Assembly (NCBI GenBank): GCA_030038035.1
Contig: JASHPP010000607.1
Coordinates: 1 to 15,288, forward strand
Reading direction: 5' to 3'
Length of the DNA: 15,288 nt
DNA from: Trebonia sp.
GTDB lineage: Bacteria; Actinomycetota; Actinomycetes; Streptosporangiales; Streptosporangiaceae
Positions 9,297 to 15,041 of the stretch are shown one piece after another; positions within the stretch are counted from its first letter, which is position 1; each line of letters starts with the position of its first letter. A program made the position numbers and the translations under genes. The notes under the pieces were generated by a model. That model searched no databases. It was not told the origin of the DNA and saw only the letters and a list, made by a program, of their open reading frames with translations.

Positions 9297-9302
9297 TACA
9301 TT
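9297..9302 (+). promoter_or_regulatory. Candidate -10 box for a leaderless DUF6119-like gene
   Basis: TACATT fits the TANNNT -10 pattern and ends seven bases before the GTG at 9310, so transcription would begin at or next to the start codon. This agrees with the absence of a Shine-Dalgarno at usable distance. A TTGAAG at 9270-9275 is too far away (21 nt) to be a good -35. Confidence 0.4.
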
Positions 9303-9309
9303 CTCGTAT

Positions 9310-10989
9310 GTGAACCGACCTAAGACGCGGCCTGCGACGCTCTACCGGTTCGTTTCGGACGTAGGCAGCAGCCACGAAGAAATGTTCGACGCGTTTTCAC
9401 AGTACGTCAGCCTGCGCTCGCTGGACGAGCGGCACGCCGACGTCGAATTCATCGAGGTGGCAGGGGTTCCGGCCATCTGGATCGGGATACAGGACGAGGA
9501 GAAGAAGGCGGAGTGGCTCCGGGACGCCGCCGTCACAACAGGGCTTGACCTCTCCTACAGCGAGCGCCGCGCCGGCGGGCTGCTATTGCTCGGCATCGAC
9601 GGGACTGCGTACGCGCTCAGCTTCGGGAACGGGCACCTGCTTATTCCGGACGAGCTCAAGGACGAACGGTTCGGGCTCAGCTTCCTGATCCGGCGGCTGG
9701 ATTCCGACCAGGTCCAGGAACTGGTCCGGCGGCGGGCCAACGCCCGCGGCCGGACTGACACCACCATGGTGGCCGTCGGCGCGCCGGTGTGGATGCTCGG
9801 TGTGGCGGAGAACGTCGAAATCATCAGGCGGATCGGCGGGCGTGCCAAGGACCTCAAGGTCACGTTCACGGCTGCGGGCGACCGCGGAGTCAACGTTGAG
9901 GGGGCTGGCGGCCTGAAGATGCGGTTCGGGGTCGAGCCGGATGCGCTCGTCTCGGACATCCGGGAATGCGCGCGGGTCTGCCGCGAGGAGCAGCCGGAAG
10001 CTGCACTCGAGTTCATCGAGCACGTCATGCCCGTGGGCGACGCCACCCTGAAGGGCGTGCTCAACGGAGAACTGGAGAAGCTGCTCTCCGGGACAGCGGC
10101 TGATGCGGGCGAGCGGCTGGTACCGGTCGTTCCGACCTCGATGCTTGAGTACTTCGGTCAGGCCCACAGTCTCACAGTCAAGATTGGCTACGGTAGGCCC
10201 GTCCCGGTACCGTCGCTGGAACTGGACGATATCCTTCGGGCCGCGCGCTCCCAGCGCAGCGGTGAGCGCGTCAAGGCGTTGCGCGGCGGGCGGATCTACC
10301 TCAACGCCGACGCTCGCGGAGAGGATGTCCTCGGGGGCGCGCGGGCCGACAAGTGGCTGGAAGCCAACATCTCCGTCGATGCACGCAGGTTCTTCCTCAT
10401 GGACGGCGAGTGGTTCGAAATCGGCGCCGATTACGTGCGCACCTCGCGCGACGCCATCACACCACTCTTCGCGGTCGTGCCGAGCGTTATCCTCCTCCCC
10501 TGGTCACTGCCGACGGGGCGCACAGAGAATGACTACAACAGGTACGTAGCGGCCAGGTCCGGCGGACGGCTGCTGTGCCTCGACCGGAATCAGACCGTCC
10601 GCGACCCGCTCGGGATTCGCAGCAGCCTGGAGATCTGCGACCTGCTCGGCCCGGACAACGAACTCATCCACGTCAAGCGCGCAAAGGGGTCCGCGCCACT
10701 CAGCCACTTGTTCTCTCAGGGCCTCAACTCGGCACAGGGCCTGATCGCCGGGCCCGCCATCGTGCGGGACCAGTTCGTTGACTGCGTCGCCTCGGTCCCC
10801 CACGGCCGGGTACTGCCGCGTGACTTCAAGCCGGCCAAGGTCATCTACGCGATCTTGCTGGAGAACGGCAAGCAACTCACCCCCGACACGCTGTTCCCGT
10901 TCTCCCAGGCGACACTCGCGCACGCCGCACGGATCCTGCATACCTACGGAATCACGGTCGAGGTCGCCGGCGTCCCAGGCGCGCCCTAA
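9310..10989 (+). CDS. TIGR04141/DUF6119-like 'sporadically distributed' protein
   Basis: The 559-residue product matches, from memory, the signature of the TIGR04141 (DUF6119) family: FFLMDGEWFEIGADYV near 361-376, YNRYVAARSGGRLLCLDR near 409-426, LEICDLLGP near 440, IHVKRAKGSAPLSHLFSQG near 453-471, and a C-terminal KVIYAILLEN ... LFPFSQATLAHAARIL. Length fits the family. Its molecular function is not established to my knowledge. No signal peptide or membrane segment is evident, so it is probably cytoplasmic. The GTG start is chosen because no in-frame ATG precedes it and a TACATT -10 box lies seven bases upstream, suggesting a leaderless message. It is divergent from the type I operon and shares a palindrome-rich control region with it, which suggests a linked, possibly defensive, role. 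Confidence 0.85.
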   Translation: MNRPKTRPATLYRFVSDVGSSHEEMFDAFSQYVSLRSLDERHADVEFIEVAGVPAIWIGIQDEEKKAEWLRDAAVTTGLDLSYSERRAGGLLLLGIDGTAYALSFGNGHLLIPDELKDERFGLSFLIRRLDSDQVQELVRRRANARGRTDTTMVAVGAPVWMLGVAENVEIIRRIGGRAKDLKVTFTAAGDRGVNVEGAGGLKMRFGVEPDALVSDIRECARVCREEQPEAALEFIEHVMPVGDATLKGVLNGELEKLLSGTAADAGERLVPVVPTSMLEYFGQAHSLTVKIGYGRPVPVPSLELDDILRAARSQRSGERVKALRGGRIYLNADARGEDVLGGARADKWLEANISVDARRFFLMDGEWFEIGADYVRTSRDAITPLFAVVPSVILLPWSLPTGRTENDYNRYVAARSGGRLLCLDRNQTVRDPLGIRSSLEICDLLGPDNELIHVKRAKGSAPLSHLFSQGLNSAQGLIAGPAIVRDQFVDCVASVPHGRVLPRDFKPAKVIYAILLENGKQLTPDTLFPFSQATLAHAARILHTYGITVEVAGVPGAP

Positions 10990-11092
10990 CCATGCTCGTC
11001 CGGCTCCAACAGTTGCGCGACCCCTTGGGGGCCGAGATCAGTCTGACACGGCCGGAATACATCGAGCCGGACAAAGGCGGCCTCGCTGGGCA

Positions 11093-11167
11093 CTCGGCGG
11101 GCGCCTGGACCTCGTCGCCAGCTTCACCGACCACACCCTCACCGTCACCACCACCGAAGCAGCCTGA
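11093..11167 (+). pseudogene. C-terminal tail of an XRE-type regulator/antitoxin (relic)
   Basis: The frame ending with TGA at 11165-11167 reads ALGGRLDLVASFTDHTLTV, which resembles the C-terminus of small XRE-family antitoxins of the HigA type. No helix-turn-helix is readable in the same frame upstream and no toxin is adjacent, so only about 25 residues seem to survive. The preceding ~100 bases after the DUF6119-like gene hold no other recognisable coding sequence. Confidence 0.3.
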
Positions 11168-11289
11168 CGACATGTACCGGCCCCGATGAGCAGTGCATTC
11201 CCAAGCCGGGGACCGCACAACCGCGCTCGCCCTCTCCGTCCGCTGCCCGACGGACCGCCCCTGCTGGTGGCTGCGACCGGACCGCGCAG

Positions 11290-11632
11290 GGGAAGGGTTC
11301 GACGGTCCCGACCTGCGAGCCGCCCTGTCCGCGAGGCATCCCCTCACTGTCGCGCTACAGAGTGCCCTGTGGCTGCACGGGCTTGCCGCTCGGGCACCGG
11401 ACCGGCACGAGCTGGCGGCCCCGCCTGGCAGTGCGGTCCCTGTCTGCGTGAGACGCGGGATGCGCGTCGTCCGCTTCTCCGCCCGGCTCCCGGCAGCTCA
11501 GGTCGACCAGCTGCCCGTCTACCGGACGGCCGCGATCCTGGTCCACCTCGCCGCCGACCGGGCGACGTGCGGGGCGGGACGACGTTCGCCGAGGCGCTGC
11601 CAGAACTTGCCGCCCGGAGCACGGCCGAATGG
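11290..11632 (+). pseudogene. AbiEi-like (type IV antitoxin family) relic with frameshift
   Basis: One frame reads GPDLRAALSARHPLTVALQS, LWLHGLAARAPDRHELA and RGMRVVRFSARLPAAQVDQL through ILVHLAADR, a typical order of segments in actinobacterial AbiEi-type antitoxin proteins, where a C-terminal region follows the HTH domain. Near 11558-11562 similarity moves to another frame, which continues GDVRGGTTFAEALPELAARS and then stops resembling the family around 11632. A frameshift plus a missing N-terminal HTH and C-terminal end make it non-functional. No AbiEii nucleotidyltransferase toxin is next to it. The surrounding frame happens to remain open into the next genes, which could mislead an automatic annotation. 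Confidence 0.5.
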
Positions 11633-11767
11633 TCGACGGGCTTCTCCCGTTCGACCCCCGCACCCGGAAGGAGCCCGCACGAGCCGTATCACCACGGGCC
11701 CGGCCGACTCCCCATACGCCACAACGAAACAGGGCCGACACGACCCCTCAGCGCGAAATGAGCGAGG

Positions 11768-11773
11768 TATACT
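11768..11773 (+). promoter_or_regulatory. -10 box of a leaderless mazEF-like operon
   Basis: TATACT is a near-consensus -10 and ends exactly six bases before the ATG at 11780, which would be the first base of the transcript. No Shine-Dalgarno precedes the ATG. No good -35 is visible. The ATAC/GTAT half-sites at 11769-11772 and 11778-11781 overlap this box and could be where the antitoxin binds. Confidence 0.5.
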
Positions 11774-11779
11774 TTCGGT

Positions 11780-12013
11780 ATGGCTGATCCGATTACATTC
11801 CGTCCGACAGTTGAGGATACGCAGAACCTCGCGATCCTCACGGCAGATGGCACCAGCCCCACCCACGCGATCCGGCGCGCACTGGAGATCGCCGCGCACA
11901 ACAAGCGGCAGGAAGACCTGCGCGCCGACGCCGCGCGACTGGCGGCCAATCCGGAGTACCAGGCAGAGATCCGCGCGGTCCGCGAAGAACTGGACGAACT
12001 CCGTGCGTGGTGA
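11780..12013 (+). CDS. MazE-like ribbon-helix-helix antitoxin
   Basis: A 77-residue protein. The N-terminal ITFRPTVEDTQNLAILTADG followed by TSPTHAIRRALEIAAH fits a ribbon-helix-helix DNA-binding unit (strand, helix, turn, helix), and the Arg/Glu-rich helical C-terminus (about 40-77) is where such antitoxins clasp the toxin. It should neutralise the MazF-like product encoded next and repress its own promoter. The ATG at 11780 is preceded by a TATACT -10 box six bases upstream, pointing to a leaderless message. The downstream toxin gene starts inside its last codons, an 11-base overlap, so the two are translated together. Whether it is closer to MazE or CopG-type antitoxins cannot be fixed by eye. 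Confidence 0.75.
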   Translation: MADPITFRPTVEDTQNLAILTADGTSPTHAIRRALEIAAHNKRQEDLRADAARLAANPEYQAEIRAVREELDELRAW

Positions 12014-12320
12014 CGTCTACCGCCTCAGGAGGCCACGATCCGCCCAGGGGCGCGAACAGCAAGGCGAGCGCTACGCCGTCGTCGTCCAGGCCACCGCCTA
12101 CGACGATCTCTCCACGTGGCTGGTGGCCCCGACGACAACCAAGTCCTTCGGATCCCTGATCCACCCCAGCATCGAACTCCTCGGCCAGGACATCCGGGTA
12201 CTGGTCGAGCAGACCACCGCCGTCGACCCGCAGCGCCTCGGTGACCTCGCGGGTCGCCTGGACCCGGACGAACTCATGGAGATCAACGTCGCACTGCGCG
12301 CCGTGCTTGACCTCGAATGA
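12003..12320 (+). CDS. MazF/PemK-family endoribonuclease toxin
   Basis: A 105-residue protein of typical MazF length. It opens RGDVYRLRRP, followed by GREQQGERYAVVVQ, the GxEQxGxRxxVVV signature of the family. The Arg of GERYAVV and the Thr cluster in LVAPTTTKS correspond to the catalytic Arg and Thr of MazF ribonucleases, which cut mRNA at short sequences. The end DPDELMEINVALRAVLDL matches the C-terminal helix. The start is a GTG at 12003 inside the antitoxin gene; no later start keeps GDVY. Both key residues and full length are present, so the toxin looks active. The pair is a type II toxin-antitoxin module able to stabilise this stretch of chromosome or respond to stress or phage. Confidence 0.85.
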   Translation: MRGDVYRLRRPRSAQGREQQGERYAVVVQATAYDDLSTWLVAPTTTKSFGSLIHPSIELLGQDIRVLVEQTTAVDPQRLGDLAGRLDPDELMEINVALRAVLDLE

Positions 12321-12394
12321 CAGATGCCCGCATGTCGGTAGACGCGGCGGTTTGGCGTTGCGAGAGGGAGGCAAGCGGGTGCCAGCGACTCTGC

Positions 12395-12470
12395 GGTACG
12401 GGACTTAGCCGGATGCGGCGTTGCCAGGGTCCCCTGGTCACCGGCAGGGCGCAGCCGCGGCCCCAGGCCG
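12395..12470. repeat. ~75-bp direct repeat, copy 1
   Basis: Nearly identical to 14373-14447: the cores share TTAGCCGGATGCGGCGTTGC, CCTGGTCACCGGCAGGG and CGCAGCCGCG, with only a few substitutions and a one-base indel. It contains the small inverted repeat CCAGGGTCCCCTGG at 12425-12438. It lies between mazF and the ABC-transporter relic. Weaker similarity appears to continue to the right of both copies (AGCGCGCCGGGCT is shared). Confidence 0.85.
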
Positions 12471-12484
12471 GTCACCCAGGGGGG

Positions 12485-12836
12485 TCAGTTGATGTCCTGC
12501 CGGGCGGACAAGACGATGCCGGCAGCCGCCAGTACGCCGGCCCAGCGCGCCGGGCTCAACAGGACCGTCAGGCAGACCGCGCCGAAGCGGTACCCGCCGG
12601 TCACCAGCAGCACCCCGGCAAGTGCGGAGAACACGCGACGGCGCGGGCGGCCACCCGCAGGTGATCGCGGCCCGTTCGGCCGGGATGGAAGCCGGTGACC
12701 TCAAGCACGGCACCGATCCGCAGCGCCGCACGCGGCAACCGGGCGTACCGGTGACCGGACACCAGTGCCCGTCCGCTCGCCGGCGCCGCCAGGCCCAGGA
12801 TCATCCGCAGCATCGTCATCTTCCCGGTAACGCTGA
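12485..12836 (-). pseudogene. ABC transporter relic (ATPase fragment joined to membrane-protein fragment)
   Basis: From the right, the minus strand reads TGKMTMLRMILGLAAPASG, the segment just after Walker A of an ABC-transporter ATPase, and continues LPRAALRIGAVLEVTGFHPG and GRDHLRVAARAV, as in DrrA-like export ATPases. The Walker A is spoiled and the signature, Walker B and C-terminus are absent. In another frame a hydrophobic stretch, SALAGVLLVTGGY ... LLSPARWAGVLAAAGIVLSA, ends at a TGA at 12487-12485 and resembles the last segment of a membrane protein. The two pieces were probably parts of an exporter locus fused by deletion. It is not functional. Confidence 0.5.
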
Positions 12837-12960
12837 GTATCCCGTGCTGTCTGACCTGCGGAAAGCGTCATCGCAGAGCACGCTGGAAGCAACGTTGGCA
12901 GCGAGCGCGGGGACCCGCCGTTCCGGGGTGCCGGGAGGCCTTCGCGGGAGCGCGGCTGCG

Positions 12961-12977
12961 CCACCGAATGTCGGTGG
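12961..12977. promoter_or_regulatory. 17-bp inverted repeat just upstream of the rpn promoter
   Basis: CCACCGA and TCGGTGG are perfect 7-bp arms around three bases. The repeat ends eight bases before the candidate -10 box at 12985, covering the -35 region, a usual operator position. It could also form a weak hairpin stopping transcripts from the left, but there is no T-run. Confidence 0.4.
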
Positions 12978-12984
12978 GGACCGG

Positions 12985-12990
12985 TACGGT
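12985..12990 (+). promoter_or_regulatory. -10 box for a leaderless rpn message
   Basis: TACGGT fits TANNNT and ends six bases before the ATG at 12997, the same geometry as in front of the mazE-like gene. No usable Shine-Dalgarno precedes this ATG. This supports 12997 as the original start of the rpn gene, although that ATG is now in another frame than the main coding region. Confidence 0.4.
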
Positions 12991-13094
12991 ACGGGCATGG
13001 CAGATCAGCCAGACCCCGGTGGCAGCCCGCCGTCCCCGCCCAGTCGACATCCGGCCGTAAGCAGCCGGGCGGCGCGCCCAGCCCGCACGACGCG

Positions 13095-14027
13095 GTGTTC
13101 CGCCGGGTCTTCGGCGTGCCGGCGAACGCCGCGTCCCAGCTGGGCGCGGTGCTGCCGCCGGACCTGGCCGGCCGGCTGGACCTGGGCCGGCTGGCCCCGG
13201 TGCCGGGCAGCTTCGTCGACGAGGCGCTCAAATGGCGGCACTCCGACGTGCTGTTCACCGCCCCGCTCGACGGACGCGACGCGTTCGTGTACGCCCTGAT
13301 CGAGCACCAGAGCAGCGACGACCCGCTCATGGCGTTCCGGATGCTGCGCTACGTCACCCGGATCTGGGACCAGTACGAGCGCGAGCACCCGGGCACCCGG
13401 CGGCTCCCGGCCGTCATCCCGCTGGTCGTCTACCAGGGACCCGACCGGTGGACAAGCCCTGTGCAGCTGCTGAACGTGATCGACCTCGATCCCGAAGGCA
13501 AGCAGGCGGTGCAGGCGTACCTGCCCCGGTTCGGGTTCCTGCTCGACGACTTGTCCCGCATCAGCGAGGATCAGCTCCTTAACCGGAAGCTGACCCCGTC
13601 CGCGCGGGTCACCCTGCTGGTGCTGAAGACCGCGCCAGGCAACCCGCAGATCACCGCCCTGCTGCGGCGGTGGGAAGGCCAACTGCGGGCGGTGCTGGAC
13701 CAGCCCGGCGGCGGCGAGGCGTTCCTGGCGATCTTGACGTACATTCAGCATGTGAGCGAGACACCGGGCGGCGAACTGCATGACCTGGCCGCCTCGCTCG
13801 GCCCGGACGCAGAGGAGGCGTACGTGACCACCGCAGAAATGCTCCGCGCCGAAGGCGAGGCCCGCGGCAAGGCCGAAGACATCCTCGTGGTCTTCGAGCA
13901 GCGCGGCATCGACGTGGACGGCAAGTCGCGCGCGCGGATCGAGTCGTGCACGGAGCTGGGCACCCTGAACGGCTGGTTCCGCCGCGCGTTCAAGGTCGAC
14001 CAGGCCAGCGACCTCTTCGGGGAGTAG
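13095..14027 (+). CDS. Rpn-family recombination-promoting nuclease / putative transposase
   Basis: The 310-residue frame opens at GTG 13095 with FRRVFGVPANAASQL and carries the PD-(D/E)xK core of Rpn (YhgA-like, Transposase_31) proteins: WRHSDVLF with D51, then ALIEHQSS with E70 and Q72, then MAFRMLRY. Members are DNA endonucleases that promote recombination without RecA. A C-terminal region with AEMLRAEGEARGKAEDIL is also usual. The family signature extends upstream in the same frame (SPHDAV before FRR), yet no start codon exists there. The likely native start, ATG 12997 with a leaderless -10 box, is in another frame, and the two frames must meet around 13040-13075. The gene therefore seems frameshifted near its N-terminus, or uses the GTG and makes a slightly shortened protein. 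Catalytic residues are intact. Confidence 0.8.
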   Translation: MFRRVFGVPANAASQLGAVLPPDLAGRLDLGRLAPVPGSFVDEALKWRHSDVLFTAPLDGRDAFVYALIEHQSSDDPLMAFRMLRYVTRIWDQYEREHPGTRRLPAVIPLVVYQGPDRWTSPVQLLNVIDLDPEGKQAVQAYLPRFGFLLDDLSRISEDQLLNRKLTPSARVTLLVLKTAPGNPQITALLRRWEGQLRAVLDQPGGGEAFLAILTYIQHVSETPGGELHDLAASLGPDAEEAYVTTAEMLRAEGEARGKAEDILVVFEQRGIDVDGKSRARIESCTELGTLNGWFRRAFKVDQASDLFGE

Positions 14028-14029
14028 CC

Positions 14030-14192
14030 GCCGCTGCGGGCGCGGCGATCGCCGTCAACGCCCCGTCGGATGCCTCCGCAACCGGGACGTTCGGGACCGC
14101 GGACTACCTCGTCAGCATCCCCGGCAGCGACCCGGACCTGGCAGCCGACATCGCGGCCATCAGGCAGCAGGCCGGCACGATCTTTGGGAAGG
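14030..14192 (+). pseudogene. FtsX-like ABC permease fragment (relic)
   Basis: Directly after the rpn stop one frame reads AAAGAAIAVNAPSD, TGTFGTADYLVSIPG and PDLAADIAAIRQQAGTIF, which resembles the first extracytoplasmic segment, just after the first membrane helix, of actinobacterial FtsX-like permeases. No start, no membrane helices and no continuation are seen, and similarity ends near 14192. A tentative call based on a short stretch. It may belong to the same lost transporter locus as the ATPase relic to the left. Confidence 0.35.
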
Positions 14193-14359
14193 GCTCAACG
14201 CCCTGTGGGCAACAGTGCTCACCCGCCGGCGGCCACCAGCTAACGAGTCTCCCGCACCGCGCGGCCAACCCGTTAACTCTCATTAGTGGACGCCAGTGCC
14301 TGGCGTGGCCGGCGATGCGCAGCCGGCACCGCCCGCGCGGGCCGGCGCGGCAGGGACGG

Positions 14360-14395
14360 CGCATCCGGCACCGGTACGGGGGTTAGCCGGATGCG
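14360..14395. repeat. Hairpin at the edge of repeat copy 2
   Basis: CGCATCCGGC (14360-14369) and GCCGGATGCG (14386-14395) are perfect 10-bp arms with a 16-nt loop. Only copy 2 of the direct repeat has the left arm; copy 1 lacks it. There is no T-run to suggest a standard terminator. Confidence 0.5.
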
Positions 14396-14447
14396 GCGTT
14401 GCCAGGATCCCCTGGTCACCGGCAGGGCGCAGCCGCGACCCAGGCCG
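14373..14447. repeat. ~75-bp direct repeat, copy 2
   Basis: Second copy of the 12395-12470 repeat, same orientation, about 1.98 kb away. On the minus strand the adjoining sequence to the right reads SPARSRVLAAGVVAGALAGIA, loosely like the hydrophobic end beside copy 1, so both may come from duplicated ends of one membrane-protein gene rather than from a mobile repeat. Confidence 0.85.
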
Positions 14448-14578
14448 ACCGCCGGGCCGACAGCCTCGCCGGAGACCCCGGACGCGATCCCGGCCAGTGC
14501 GCCGGCGACAACCCCGGCGGCCAGGACGCGTGAGCGCGCCGGGCTGCCCTTCGTATGCCCAACGTGGGGTATACGACT

Positions 14579-14632
14579 CATGATCATGGGTCAAAGGTGG
14601 CCGTATACGGTCCTCTTTGACCCATGATCATG
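14579..14632. repeat. 54-bp imperfect palindrome (18-bp perfect outer arms)
   Basis: CATGATCATGGGTCAAAG (14579-14596) is the exact reverse complement of CTTTGACCCATGATCATG (14615-14632). The 18-nt centre contains CCGTATACGG (14601-14610), also palindromic and on the same axis, so only three base pairs in the whole element fail to match. No T-run follows either side. It could be a bidirectional stem-loop terminator, a small palindromic repeat, or the trace of an IS. No gene is intact within 400 bases on either side. Confidence 0.85.
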
Positions 14633-15041
14633 CTCCATGGGCGGTTCCCGGGAGGTGTTTTATGGCTTAACGGCGGACATATCCGTTTTGTGCTTGCCGT
14701 GGCGCGGTTGACCCGTGACCTGCTCTCTACTGCAAAGGGCCAGCGACCACGGCCGGCCTCGCGAGATCGGAAGAACTGTGACGCGACGGCCTCGAGCGGG
14801 ATTTTGAATAACGCTCCTGGAGCTTCCGGCGGACTCCCAGACTTAAATGCTCCTGAAGAGCACTGCCCGGGCGTCTCCCGGGTGGGCTGGAGGCGGAGAA
14901 AACGGCCCGTTCGGGATAATGGAGGGTGCAGGGACGCGACGCCAGCTGTCGGGGGCGGCGGGGAGTGCGGGCTGCGCCTGGGGGTCCTTCCGGGGACGGG
15001 GAGCCTGTTCGGTCGGGACGGCAGGATGCGGGCATGGCCTG
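14633..15041. other. Intergenic stretch without a recognisable gene
   Basis: No frame here resembles a known protein. An orphan GGAGG at 14651-14655 precedes ATG-GCT-TAA at 14662, a two-codon frame that may be all that remains of a gene start. Small inverted repeats are present, such as GCTCCTGGAGC at 14813-14823 and TGCTC/GAGCA near 14850. The left part is more AT-rich than the surroundings. Confidence 0.5.

Noticed and set aside
11193..12320. A 375-codon frame running through the AbiEi relic into mazF
   Set aside because: It joins unrelated sequence; the mazE-like gene is encoded in another frame over 11780-12013 and MazF begins at GTG 12003. The continuity is chance in GC-rich DNA.
13005..13781. 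A 258-codon minus-strand frame opposite rpn
   Set aside because: It is a shadow of the rpn codons; the PD-(D/E)xK motifs are on the plus strand.
14579..14632. CRISPR-like or tRNA-like structure
   Set aside because: There is a single inverted repeat with no spaced direct repeats and no cloverleaf; no CRISPR array or tRNA was seen anywhere in the window.
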